Shown one piece after another: positions 24,416 through 33,091 of a stretch of 64,000 nucleotides of DNA. How positions within the stretch are numbered: the first letter of the stretch is position 1; every line of letters begins with the position of its first letter. Both the position numbers and the translations under genes were made by a program. The notes below the pieces were generated by a model. It saw only the letters and a program-made list of their open reading frames with translations, was not told the DNA's origin and ran no database searches. Origin of the DNA: JAJYSO01 sp964495935 (GTDB lineage Bacteria; Bacteroidota; Bacteroidia; Flavobacteriales; Flavobacteriaceae); contig CAZBXQ010000005.1 in the NCBI GenBank assembly GCA_964495935.1, positions 1 to 64,000 of the forward strand. Direction: 5' to 3'.

Positions 24416-26473
24416 ATGAAATTGACAAAAGAGATACTAAAACAAGCTTTTCGATATATGGCTACGGCCCGGGAGTTGTCGGATATATACGAGGAAAACT
24501 TCAGAGTCGTGTCAAAATATGTACACGCGACCTCCAAAGGTCATGAAACCATACAGATTGCCACGGGCATGCAGCTACTTCCGCAGGATTTGGTCTATCC
24601 TTATTATCGGGATGATTCGATTCTGCTTTCGATTGGAATGACCGCACGGGATTTGTTATTTCAATTACGCGGTAAAAAGGAAGATCCTTTTTCGGGAGGG
24701 CGAACCTATTATTCGCATCCTAGCGTATGCGATAAAGATAAACCCAAGGTACCGCATCAGAGCTCGGCCACCGGGATGCAGGCCATCCCCGCCACGGGAG
24801 CGGCTCTGGGATTGTGGTATAAGGAAAAAGAGGGACTGACAGATGCCGAAGATAAGGAGCTTCCGGTGGTGGTTTGCTCTTTGGGGGATGCCTCGGTGAC
24901 CGAAGGAGAAGTGGCTGAGGCCTTCCAGATGGCGGCTCTTAAACAACTTCCGATTTTGTATTTAATTCAGGATAACGGTTGGGACATCTCGGCTCATAAG
25001 GAAGAATTCCGGGCTCAAAATGCGTATGAATACGCTCGCGGATTTAAGGGATTAGAAGCGGTTTCTATTGATGGGATAGATTTTGAGGAATCATATAGTA
25101 CCATTCAGAAGTCGATTGCTAAGATCCGCAAAGAACGCCGGCCTCTGCTGATTCGAGCTGAGGTCCCCTTGTTAAATCATCATACTTCGGGGGTTCGTTC
25201 AGAAACATACAGAGATGATTTGGAGGAGCATAGGAAAAGGGATCCGTATCCGAAATTGATAAGTCTTTTAAAAAAATATGGAATCTCCGATAAAGAAATA
25301 GAAGATATTAAAACGCAAACAAAAGAAGAGGTGAAAGAGGCTTATAAGAAGGCCGATCAAGCCGATGATCCCGATCCCGAAGATTTGTTTGATCATATTT
25401 TTGAACCCACTCCGATAACTGAAGAGCAGGGAGAACGTGAACCAGAAGGAAAGGAAAAAGCAGTGATGGTTGATAATGCGCTTTTTGCCATGCGGGAGAT
25501 TCTGAGAAATCACAAAGAGGCTTTGTTTTACGGGCAGGATGTGGGGCGGCGATTGGGTGGAGTTTTTCGGGAAGCCGCTACTCTGGCACAGGAATTCGGT
25601 GACCACCGGGTATTCAACACCCCGATTCAGGAAGCTTTTATCGTAGGTTCTACGGTCGGGATGTCAGCCGTGGGACTAAAACCCATTGTTGAGGTCCAAT
25701 TCGCCGATTATCTTTGGCCCGGTCTCAACCAACTGTTTACCGAAGTGAGCCGCAGTAATTATTTGTCCAACGGGAAATGGCCGGTGTCCATGGTTTTGCG
25801 GGTTCCCATCGGAGCCTACGGTGGAGGCGGCCCCTACCACTCCGGTTCAATGGAAAGTGTGGTTTGCAACATTACCGGGGTAAAAGTGGTCTATCCGAGT
25901 AATGGGGCCGATATGAAGGGACTTTTAAAAGCGGCGTTTTACGATCCGAATCCGGTGGTAGTCTTTGAACATAAAGGCCTGTATTGGAGTAAGGTCCCCG
26001 GGACTCAAAGAGCAACTTCCGTGGAGCCGGATGAGAAGTATGCATTGCCCCTCGGAAAAGCCAAGGTATATCAGGAAATCTGGAAGCAGGAAGACCAGGA
26101 GACCGTTTCTGTGATTACCTACGGAATGGGAGTCCACTGGGCTTTAAATGCAGCTGAAAAACTGGGATTACAAGAGCAAATTGAAGTGGTGGATCTGCGT
26201 TCCCTCTCTCCGCTCGATATGGATACCGTGACACAATCCGTTAAAAAATGTGGAAAATGCTTGGTCATTACCGAGGAGCCCTCTGATCATTCTTTTGCTC
26301 GTGCTTTATCCGGTCGGATTCAGGAAACCTGTTTTCAGTATCTCGATGCCCCCGTGATGACTATCGGCAGTGAAAACCTACCGGCTATTCCGTTAAGTGA
26401 GGTTTTGGAAAAGGCGATGATCCCTTCTACCGAAAAGGTGGCACAAAAGATCCGGGAGCTGTTAGATTATTAA
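24416..26473 (+). CDS. branched-chain 2-oxoacid dehydrogenase E1, alpha-beta fusion
   Basis: A fused thiamine-diphosphate E1 of 685 aa. The alpha half (residues 1-330) has the ThDP motif in GDASVTEGEVAEAFQMAALK with QDNGWDIS. The beta half (from about 345) has ALFYGQDVGRRLGGVF, PIQEAFIVGSTVGMSAVGLKP in part, RVPIGAYGGGGPYHSGS and FEHKGLYWSK. Such fusions are common in Bacteroidota and mostly serve valine, leucine and isoleucine breakdown. The upstream spacer is entirely the tandem repeat. E1 and E2 probably work together with an E3 encoded elsewhere. Confidence 0.9.
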   Translation: MKLTKEILKQAFRYMATARELSDIYEENFRVVSKYVHATSKGHETIQIATGMQLLPQDLVYPYYRDDSILLSIGMTARDLLFQLRGKKEDPFSGGRTYYSHPSVCDKDKPKVPHQSSATGMQAIPATGAALGLWYKEKEGLTDAEDKELPVVVCSLGDASVTEGEVAEAFQMAALKQLPILYLIQDNGWDISAHKEEFRAQNAYEYARGFKGLEAVSIDGIDFEESYSTIQKSIAKIRKERRPLLIRAEVPLLNHHTSGVRSETYRDDLEEHRKRDPYPKLISLLKKYGISDKEIEDIKTQTKEEVKEAYKKADQADDPDPEDLFDHIFEPTPITEEQGEREPEGKEKAVMVDNALFAMREILRNHKEALFYGQDVGRRLGGVFREAATLAQEFGDHRVFNTPIQEAFIVGSTVGMSAVGLKPIVEVQFADYLWPGLNQLFTEVSRSNYLSNGKWPVSMVLRVPIGAYGGGGPYHSGSMESVVCNITGVKVVYPSNGADMKGLLKAAFYDPNPVVVFEHKGLYWSKVPGTQRATSVEPDEKYALPLGKAKVYQEIWKQEDQETVSVITYGMGVHWALNAAEKLGLQEQIEVVDLRSLSPLDMDTVTQSVKKCGKCLVITEEPSDHSFARALSGRIQETCFQYLDAPVMTIGSENLPAIPLSEVLEKAMIPSTEKVAQKIRELLDY

Positions 26474-26484
26474 ATGATATTATG

Positions 26485-26503
26485 TACCCCGTCTATTGGG
26501 GTA
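26485..26503. terminator. hairpin after the E1 gene
   Basis: TACCCC and GGGGTA form a 6-bp stem 9 bp after the stop codon. The T-run is weak, so this is a terminator candidate only. Confidence 0.4.
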
Positions 26504-27253
26504 TCCTGTCCGGACTTGATCTCGGAGTTCATTTCCTTATACTGATACAAACCAATCAGAAGGTTACAAAACCCATTTCCTGACCTGCATTCCAAATAGT
26601 GCTTTATCATCGCTAACAAAAAGAGCTAACTGTATAGAGCGACTGTGAAGCCTATGAATTTAGTGATGAGTGTGATCCCTGACTGAAAGTAGCCTTCTCA
26701 TTATTTTTTTCGGAGTGATTCCGATACGCAGTGAGGAATCTTTATATCTGTATATTCAACGAAGAAAGAGATCCTTCGCTGCGCTCTGGATGACAGGAAA
26801 CATCAAAGTTTGTTATAGAAAAAGAATGTCATTTCGTCCCGAGGCTTCGGGAGAGAAATCTTTTTCCGGTTCATGGATTCAGATCTCTCTTCCGATAGCT
26901 ATACGGAAGCGTTCGAGATGCCATTGTTAGGAGAGTACCAATCCAAATTATATCTGATCTTCAAAAATAACAACTAACAAATTATCAGTTACTTACTGAA
27001 GTTTCGGAGACGTTCTAATGTATCATATTCAACAGGGTTTATTGGAGTCAACTTACATGATATGGGTTTTTATCAGGTTATAAAAACAGTAAATGGATTC
27101 AATTCATCGGAAACACCCCGCCTACGGCACCCCTCTTTAAAAAGAGGGGAATGGATTTGAGGTTCAATAAAATTTAGTTAGAGATTTGAAGGATTAAAAA
27201 AGAAAGCAAGCCTAATTCCCCTCTGGTAGAGGGGTGCCCGCAGGGCGGGGTGT
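26504..27253. repeat. gene-free stretch with degraded and inverted repeats
   Basis: No coding signal is seen across about 750 bp. It includes REP-like text of the kind GATCCTTCGCTGCGCTCTGG (26770-26900) and a strong inverted pair at 27113-27151 and 27216-27253, both with ACACCCCGCC and CCCCTCT. This part separates the catabolic cluster from the island. Confidence 0.6.
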
Positions 27254-27254
27254 C

Positions 27255-27309
27255 GATTTCGGAACCATAAGCATAAATTGATACTTGAATCCGCCACTCC
27301 GAAACTTTT
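27255..27309. repeat. 55-bp direct repeat, right copy (IS30-like end inside)
   Basis: This copy is identical to bases 1-55. The IS30-like 18 bp lie at 27278-27295. The two copies bracket about 27.2 kb. Confidence 0.88.
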
Positions 27310-27379
27310 GTTACTTATAAAAGTGGATAGATAAGAATATTTACCGATAAATAGATTCAAATACTGCTTATTTACTCGG

Positions 27380-27402
27380 TGAATTTAATTTTGTACAGAT
27401 TC
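27380..27402. repeat. partial copy of the paaE-paaA intergenic repeat
   Basis: Twenty-three bases starting TGAATTTAATTTTGTACAG match 3941-3963. The inverted right end of that element is not clear here. The following 150 bases up to 27550 show no gene. Confidence 0.6.
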
Positions 27403-27550
27403 AGGGTTTATGCCGTTTTATGAGACACCAAAATTTGAAAAAATAGGGGGTTGTTTCAGTAAAATATTTTTATCAGCGAGCTTTACGGTTCCGTCAATCT
27501 TCTTTTTTAGCGTCGTAACTTCGTCCAAAGTTTGCTTATGTCAAATAAAA

Positions 27551-27576
27551 AAGGGCTTACTTTAATGTAAACCCTT
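27551..27576 (-). terminator. orphan tRNA terminator next to attL
   Basis: On the minus strand a 10-bp stem (AAGGGTTTAC against GTAAGCCCTT, one mismatch) is followed by TTTTTTATTT. It is in the same place relative to the tRNA remnant as the real terminator is to tRNA-Arg at 47666-47696, so it is probably the old chromosomal terminator displaced by integration. Confidence 0.7.
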
Positions 27577-27635
27577 GATTATCAGAGTGACCTCGACAGG
27601 ATTCAAACCCACAACCTCCTGATCCGTAGTCAGGT
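27574..27635. other. attL: remnant of the tRNA-Arg 3' part
   Basis: The first 36 bases are identical to 47694-47729, then three differ (CAC against TGT, breaking the T stem), then 23 are identical again. The stretch covers tRNA positions 27-74, from anticodon stem to 3' end, without the 5' half. Integrase-mediated crossover must lie in one of the two identical blocks. Confidence 0.9.
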
Positions 27636-27753
27636 TTTTTTATGTTTATTATTATAGTAGAATTCTTTATTTTAATTTATATGAGCTGATTTACAGTAAT
27701 TTATTAGTTTATATATTTTATTATGCTTTAGAATTATTTTATGTTTGTAGGGT

Positions 27754-27779
27754 AAATGTTCGTGAAATGTTCGTGAAAA
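27754..27779. promoter_or_regulatory. repeat TGTTCGTGAAA before the integrase, possible arm-type site
   Basis: ATGTTCGTGAA occurs twice in tandem. The 18 bp AAATGTTCGTGAAATGTT recur exactly at 47636-47653, near the other end of the island. Such paired sites could bind the integrase N-terminal domain. Confidence 0.55.
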
Positions 27780-28991
27780 ATGACAAGTTATAATTTTACT
27801 TTAGCTAATAGACCTCGGAAGAATGGAGAGTACTCCATAGTTATCCAATTTGTAAAAGATCGAAAGAATACAAGTTTGTCGATTTCCAAATCTTGTAAAA
27901 CGGAAGATTGGAGTTTTGAGACCTCCCGGGTAAAAAAAAGGAATAAGAACCATAAGATGCTCAATAAGTTTATAGAGAAATATGAGCAGATTATAGCAAC
28001 TCTGATTGATGATTTTGAATTATCAGGGGAACCATACGGGTTGGATGACTTAATTATAGCCATAAAAAACTATCAGGGCAAAAAATTACGGTTGTCCTAT
28101 ACCGAATTTGCAGAGAAACGAATTAGAACGTTAAAAAAAGCGGGGAAGGTGAGTAGTAGTTTAATAGAATATGACACCTTACGATCACTTCAAAAATTCT
28201 TCAAAAGGAATAAGATTAGCTTTAAAGAGGTTGATTATCGGAATCTTCAAAAATATGTGACCTTTTTACGGACTAATGGAAATAAGAATTCTACCATAGG
28301 AATCCGACTGCGCACTACACGAGCCATTTTTAACGAGGCCATTAGAGAAGAAATTATACCTAAATCCTTTTATCCCTTCGATAAGCTTAAGGTTTCGAAA
28401 TATAAAAGTAGTGATAAGAAGGAGTTCCTGACCATGGAAGAGATAGAAAAATTAAAGAAATACGAATGTAAAACCACCAAAGACCAGTTAGCCAAGGATA
28501 TGTTTCTATTTAGCTATTATGCCCGAGGAATCAATTTTGTGGATCTGATTCTTTTAACCAAATCTGCATTTTCAGGTAATCACATTAACTATTTGAGACA
28601 TAAAACCAAGGCTCATGTTACCTTTAAAGTAAATGACTTTATTTTGGAGGTTATTAAAAGATATAAAGCCCCGGCCAACTCTCCTTTTATCTTTGAATTT
28701 ATTAGGAGAAATGACCCGGCTCCCGGCTATGTTAAAAATAAGACCCATAATTACCTCGGGAAATATATTAACCCTGGGCTAAAAACTATAATTGGAGAAT
28801 GTGGAATCCAAAAACACATCACTTTTTATTGTGCTCGTCACTCTTTTGCTACGGCATTAAAGTTTAACAACATTTCGGTCGAAACAATCCGTGAAGCCTT
28901 GGGACACCGAGATATAAAATCAACGATGTCCTATCTGAATACCCTACCGGAAAAGAAACTGGATAATGTGATTGAAAAGATTATTGTTTGA
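27780..28991 (+). CDS. tyrosine recombinase (integrase) of the island
   Basis: A 403-aa phage-integrase-family protein. It has an N-terminal arm-binding part, a SAM-like core-binding domain, and a catalytic domain with the Arg in SYYARGINFVDLILL, HKTKAHVTF, the HxxR in YCARHSFATAL, and LGHRDIKSTMSYLNTL with the late His and the Tyr nucleophile. The gene lies 145 bp inside the left att copy, as expected for an element that inserts in a tRNA. It should catalyse integration into and excision from tRNA-Arg(ACG). Confidence 0.93.
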   Translation: MTSYNFTLANRPRKNGEYSIVIQFVKDRKNTSLSISKSCKTEDWSFETSRVKKRNKNHKMLNKFIEKYEQIIATLIDDFELSGEPYGLDDLIIAIKNYQGKKLRLSYTEFAEKRIRTLKKAGKVSSSLIEYDTLRSLQKFFKRNKISFKEVDYRNLQKYVTFLRTNGNKNSTIGIRLRTTRAIFNEAIREEIIPKSFYPFDKLKVSKYKSSDKKEFLTMEEIEKLKKYECKTTKDQLAKDMFLFSYYARGINFVDLILLTKSAFSGNHINYLRHKTKAHVTFKVNDFILEVIKRYKAPANSPFIFEFIRRNDPAPGYVKNKTHNYLGKYINPGLKTIIGECGIQKHITFYCARHSFATALKFNNISVETIREALGHRDIKSTMSYLNTLPEKKLDNVIEKIIV

Positions 28992-29023
28992 AACTTTCTC
29001 TTTTTTACAAGCAATTCTTATAA

Positions 29024-29470
29024 TCAACCACGCTCTGGAAGTGCGGGTTTGATTATGGGGAGGATATAATTAGCAAAAATATCATCTTGTAATTTCATCA
29101 TAAGGATACCGCGGACCGTGGAGTGTGTAATAGCACTTATTGAGATTCCTAAATTGAGATCGATTTTGGTTTTTCCTTCATCCTTTGAATATAAATCTTT
29201 TAAGGGATGATAGCCGAAAATAAAGACAAAATCGAAACCTCGTTTGGCCTCTTCTTTATTTTTGGATTCGGTGATTAAAGAAACTGTATATTGCGAACGG
29301 ATTAGTTCTTTTTCTAAGTTATAACTAAGTTTGGTTTCGAATTTTGTTTCGTACTTGGAAATAAGAGTAGGATCGAATACTTCCGGAATATCTGTATTTT
29401 CAGATAAAGTTTTAAAGCTCAATATTTCGAGCTTTTCCGCACTGAATTTTGAAGATTGAGGATCCTTCAT
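29024..29470 (-). CDS. SecB-like chaperone, third gene of a probable TAC operon
   Basis: A 148-aa protein of SecB length. The pattern FDFVFIFGYHPLKDLY and the late GISISAITHSTVRGILMMK with ANYILPIIKP resemble the beta-strand and C-terminal parts of SecB, including the TRG-like turn and NxLP. It ends a three-gene minus-strand operon with 3-bp gaps, after toxin and antitoxin genes. In TAC systems such as HigBA-Rv1957, a SecB-like chaperone protects the antitoxin. The function here is inference from order and resemblance. The gene converges with the integrase. Confidence 0.6.
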   Translation of the reverse strand: MKDPQSSKFSAEKLEILSFKTLSENTDIPEVFDPTLISKYETKFETKLSYNLEKELIRSQYTVSLITESKNKEEAKRGFDFVFIFGYHPLKDLYSKDEGKTKIDLNLGISISAITHSTVRGILMMKLQDDIFANYILPIIKPALPERG

Positions 29471-29473
29471 CTC

Positions 29474-29866
29474 TTAAGCTACGGGTTTTAGTGGAAATGG
29501 TTTAAATTCCACATCATTGAAACTTTCAGAGGTCCTTTTTGTTTTTCGCTTACTCACTTTAAAAACAACTTCACTGTCTTGCCATTCTGTTTCTTGGATT
29601 GTACCTGTAGGAATTTCTATCAAAGTCTCTCCCAGTTCAGCTTCCAGTTTGGCAATGCTTTTTAAGGTAAGGTTGCCTTTTCCATTCAACCAACGGCTAA
29701 TAGCCGAAGGCTTCTGTCCCATATTTTCAGCCAAATCCTTTTGAGACCAATCTTTTTTGGTCAATATGTCCTCAATGCGAACCATTAATGCCGCATATTT
29801 TTCCACAAAGATTTCTGTTTCTTTGGAAGTCTCATCCACTATTTGTTGAAGCAGTTTGTTACGCAT
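29474..29866 (-). CDS. HTH antitoxin (HigA-like) with extended C-terminus
   Basis: A 130-aa XRE-type protein. The HTH runs through KKDWSQKDLAENMGQKPSAISRWLNGKGN, seen as WSQKDLAENMGQKPSAISRW. About 55 further residues follow the HTH and end in FNDVEFKPFPLKPVA, a hydrophobic tail that could be the chaperone-addiction element known in TAC antitoxins. It stands between the toxin-like gene and the SecB-like gene, 3 bp from each. Confidence 0.75.
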   Translation of the reverse strand: MRNKLLQQIVDETSKETEIFVEKYAALMVRIEDILTKKDWSQKDLAENMGQKPSAISRWLNGKGNLTLKSIAKLEAELGETLIEIPTGTIQETEWQDSEVVFKVSKRKTKRTSESFNDVEFKPFPLKPVA

Positions 29867-29869
29867 AAT

Positions 29870-30388
29870 TCACAAAATTATTTCTGAAATATCATCTGAC
29901 TCGTAATAATCCATAATGGATTTTTGATTATGATCCAGTTTTAAAATCCGACCTCTTAACGCTTCTAAAATCCGATCAGCAAATTCATTTGCTTCGTGAA
30001 ATGCCATGCTTGTTTTTCCCCCTTGACTGGTTTGGCTTGTTTTTTCTCCACCATTAAACAAAATTACGCAGGAGTTAGAAAGCCGTAAACAGTATAACCG
30101 TAGTGGGAAGTTATATGGTATTCTTATTTCCCTTAAACCCGGTTTAGGAGGTAAGGCTTGAGCTTTTCTTTCAGGTCTAAAAAAGATTTCCCTCGCCCCA
30201 TACTTATTCCCAATTTCATTTTGAAGTAATACGGCCAACTCCTGTACGTAAGATTTTAAGCTTGCATCCCTATAAAACTTATCAAAGAATCGTTCGGTCT
30301 CTGAAATCTCAGCATCCAAGTACCTGACGGTATAAAAAGAGCATTCCGTGCCTTCGTCATCAAATATTTCGAGAACAAAATTAGACAT
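29870..30388 (-). CDS. probable HigB/RelE-like toxin, first gene of the TAC operon
   Basis: A 172-aa protein. The middle section YNFPLRLYCLRLSNSCVILFNGGEKTSQ resembles the HigB/Gp49 fold, in which LRLYCLRL and VILFNGGEKT are neighbouring strands, followed by AFHEANEFADRILEALR. It is longer than ordinary HigB, so domain identity is not certain. As the first gene of the operon it fits the toxin-antitoxin-chaperone order. A 20-bp palindrome lies 21 bp upstream of its start. Confidence 0.6.
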   Translation of the reverse strand: MSNFVLEIFDDEGTECSFYTVRYLDAEISETERFFDKFYRDASLKSYVQELAVLLQNEIGNKYGAREIFFRPERKAQALPPKPGLREIRIPYNFPLRLYCLRLSNSCVILFNGGEKTSQTSQGGKTSMAFHEANEFADRILEALRGRILKLDHNQKSIMDYYESDDISEIIL

Positions 30389-30409
30389 AAACTAAATTAT
30401 AAACAAGAT

Positions 30410-30429
30410 AAATAACATATATGTTATTT
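30410..30429. promoter_or_regulatory. 20-bp perfect palindrome before the TAC-like operon
   Basis: AAATAACATATATGTTATTT is a perfect palindrome 21 bp before the first start codon on the minus strand. It is a probable operator for the HTH antitoxin. The 270 bases further right (30430-30698) hold no gene that I can support. Confidence 0.65.
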
Positions 30430-30698
30430 TTTGAATACTCATATACGATTGAAAATTGAGGTCTTTTCATTTTAAATAGGTGCGACTTCCTTCTTATTTT
30501 CCAAAGATACCTAAGACTATGACTTCTTTTAGGTGGCTTTCATGGAAGTTATGAACAAGTAATTCTGTTTTTCTGTGTGTAAGTCTGAAATCGTTGGCAG
30601 CGGAAGGCTAAGGAAGTTTTAGGATTGCTGAACGTTGCTTTTTATATAGGGTAGTAGTGGGCTTAGATTTGTTTTAAATATTTATTCTATTCCTGAAA

Positions 30699-30914
30699 TC
30701 AAATTTCACGAGGGTTAACTTGCCCTAAGGTCTTGTACAATGATATTCCGTCTTTGTTATTTAAGTGGTCAACATCCGCCGGAGCGGTGGCACTGGAAAA
30801 TTTACACTCTCCCCAATCCAAAAAATAATCATCAACTGCAAATGGATTCAAAAAATCCAATATGTTAGGATAGGTATTACAACTAAGTAGAAAGTACTCT
30901 AATGATATTCCCAA
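30699..30914 (-). CDS. doubtful small ORF after the WG-repeat gene
   Basis: A 71-aa frame starting inside the last codons of the WG-repeat gene and reading MGISLEYFLLSCNTYPNILD. The composition is protein-like but I recognise nothing. The overlap of 16 bp could reflect translational coupling or chance. Confidence 0.3.
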   Translation of the reverse strand: MGISLEYFLLSCNTYPNILDFLNPFAVDDYFLDWGECKFSSATAPADVDHLNNKDGISLYKTLGQVNPREI

Positions 30915-32020
30915 ACGCGTTGTCCCTCTTTATTGATTCTGAACCTATTGTCATTCATTGTTCTCACAAATGCTAATCCATTGGAAAAGTTATAAACTGT
31001 CTGGAATTCCAAAGGGAGAACAATAGCTCCCTTTTTATCTATAAATCCCATTTTTCCGTCTTTTTTCACTCCCACCAACCCTTCAGAAAACCCATAAAAG
31101 ACTGGCCCAATATTTGTATTGGCAATAGAATCATATTTAAAAGGTATAACGACTCTTCCTGTTTCGTCTATAAACCCATATTTCCCGTCCTTGTATACAG
31201 CGGCTAATCCCTCGGAAAAAGGGTAAGCCCATTCATATATAAAAGGAATAACAATTCTTCCTAAATTATCTATAAAACCCCATTTATTTCCCTGTTTCAC
31301 AGCAATTAACTCCTCCGAAAATTGCCTATTTTTAACTTCCTCAAATTCAAAAGGAATAACTACTTCCCCCGTTTTATCTATGAACCCCCACTTATTAGAG
31401 TATTTATTCCTCATTGCCGCTAATCCACCTGAAAAATTCCTTTCTCCTATATCATTAAAGTTAGGATTATAAGTCTTAAATGGAATAACAATACTTCCGG
31501 CCTTGTCCAAGTATCCCCATTCCATACCTTTTTTAACGAGTACCAATCCTTCGGAAAAATGCTCCGTATAGTCATATTTTATAGGAATAACCACTTTTCC
31601 AGATTTATCTATAAACCCCCATTTATTATTCTTACTTACTGCTGCTAAGCCTTCAGAAAAATAATTTACATCGTCATAAATATAAGGAACAATAATATTT
31701 CCTGCTTTATTTATATAACCATATTTCCCGTATCGTTTAACGCCAGCCAATCCCTCATTAAAAAGCTGAGCCCCATCAAATTTAAAAGGTACTATAACTT
31801 TTCCTCTCTCATCAATAAATCCAGCCTTATTACCTTTAAAAACAGGTGTCAAGGACAAATTTGGGTCAGTATTTATTCTCTTTTGAAAAACACTTATTGG
31901 GTAAATATTGTCATGCACGTATTTGACACCAAAAGACAGTAATCCAAAAATCAGAGCCACTATACCCCAAATTATTTTCTTTTTACTTCCGGAAGAATTT
32001 CTTGTATTACTTAGATTCAA
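30899..32020 (-). pseudogene. TM plus WG-repeat protein, 5' end cut by IS30
   Basis: The frame opens at a TTG at the edge of the IS30 element and has no ATG before residue 160, so the true 5' end is missing. A membrane segment follows (KKKIIWGIVALIFGLLSFG), then about nine WG-type repeats of the form GKYGFIDETGRVVIPFKYD with WGFIDKSGKVVIP variants. WG repeats form beta-rich sensor or binding domains, here on the outer side of the membrane. The kinase half on the other side of the IS suggests a former kinase-TM-WG receptor, although the frames do not join under the simplest excision model. Confidence 0.65.
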
Positions 32021-32047
32021 TTGTTAGTGCGAGTATTTAGGAAAATA

Positions 32048-32091
32048 GGAGACTCCCTTGGGCGGCCCCGGGGCCGCCCAAGGGAGTCTCC
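32048..32091. terminator. 44-bp perfect palindrome in the IS30 leader
   Basis: Two 22-bp arms without a loop, from GGAGACTCCCTTGGG to its complement, centre GGCCCCGGGGCC. GC-rich, it stands out sharply from the surrounding AT-rich DNA. It probably blocks outside transcription or hides the transposase ribosome site when read through. It lies 23 bp before the transposase ATG. Confidence 0.8.
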
Positions 32092-32113
32092 AGAAAAATT
32101 CAAATATTTGCAT

Positions 32114-33091
32114 ATGCACTACAAACATCTGAACTATGAGCAAAGATATACAATTGAGCAAATGCTGCGGCAAGGGATTGCCAAAAATAAAATCGCCAGA
32201 ACGATAGACGTTCACCAAAGCACACTCTACAGGGAGCTCAAACGAAATAGGCACAAACGAGGATATACCGCCGGGTATGCTCAGATGGTGGCCGATGAAC
32301 GACAACAGGACACCCATCACAAGAAGTGCTTCACAGCGTCTATGAAACGCTATATCGTTCAAAAGCTGGAGACTCTTCAATGCTCTCCTGAGCAGATTGT
32401 GGGACTGGCCCAAAAAGAGAATATAGAAATGGTCAGCCATGAACGGATCTATCAGTTTATTTGGAACGACAAACGACAAGGTGGAGCACTGTATAAAAAC
32501 CTTAGAAATGCCAGCAGGAAATACAGGAAACGGTACGGGAAAGAGGACGATAGAGGCCAAATAAAAGATAAAGTGCCCATTGACGAACGTCCTGAGATCG
32601 TTGAAGACAGAAGCCGTATAGGGGACTTTGAGTCGGATTTAATAATTGGCAAGAACCATCAAGGAGCATTATTAACCATTGTCGATAGACGTTCAGGATT
32701 TGTGATCATCGACAAACTGGAAGGCAAGAATGCCCGTCAGGTGACTAAGAAAACCATTAATGCTCTGGCTCCCTACAAAGAATGGCTACATACCATTACT
32801 AATGACAACGGCAAGGAATTCTCCGAGCACAAACAGATTGCTTCAAAGCTCAACTGTAAAGTCTTTTTTGCCCATCCCTACTCCTCTTGGGAAAGAGGCA
32901 CAAATGAAAATACGAATGGCCTTATAAGACAATACTTCCCGAAAGGAACCAAATTCAACGATATAAAAACGAGCCAAGTGGTTCAAGTGATGAAGAAATT
33001 GAACCATAGACCCCGAAAAAGATTGAACTTCAAAACCCCAATCGAAGAATTTTATCAATACATTTACAAAAATTCAGCCACTTGCACTTGA
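32114..33091 (+). CDS. IS30-family transposase
   Basis: A 325-aa transposase that starts MHYKHLNYEQRYTIEQMLRQ, with a HTH at GIAKNKIARTIDVHQSTLYRELKR, visible in IAKNKIARTIDVHQSTLYRE. The DDE catalytic residues are in IGDFESDLIIG, TNDNGKEFSEH and SSWERGTNENTNGLIRQYFP. The upstream open frame to 32021 would add 31 residues encoded by the palindrome, so I use the ATG at 32114. The stop lies within the right terminal repeat. Confidence 0.93.
   Translation: MHYKHLNYEQRYTIEQMLRQGIAKNKIARTIDVHQSTLYRELKRNRHKRGYTAGYAQMVADERQQDTHHKKCFTASMKRYIVQKLETLQCSPEQIVGLAQKENIEMVSHERIYQFIWNDKRQGGALYKNLRNASRKYRKRYGKEDDRGQIKDKVPIDERPEIVEDRSRIGDFESDLIIGKNHQGALLTIVDRRSGFVIIDKLEGKNARQVTKKTINALAPYKEWLHTITNDNGKEFSEHKQIASKLNCKVFFAHPYSSWERGTNENTNGLIRQYFPKGTKFNDIKTSQVVQVMKKLNHRPRKRLNFKTPIEEFYQYIYKNSATCT

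Noticed and set aside
26715..26930. 71-codon ORF in the gap after E1
   Set aside because: It consists of REP-like repeat text and has no protein-like pattern.
32024..32560. Antisense ORF within the IS30 element
   Set aside because: It runs through the palindrome and opposite the transposase HTH; IS30 elements have a single transposase.
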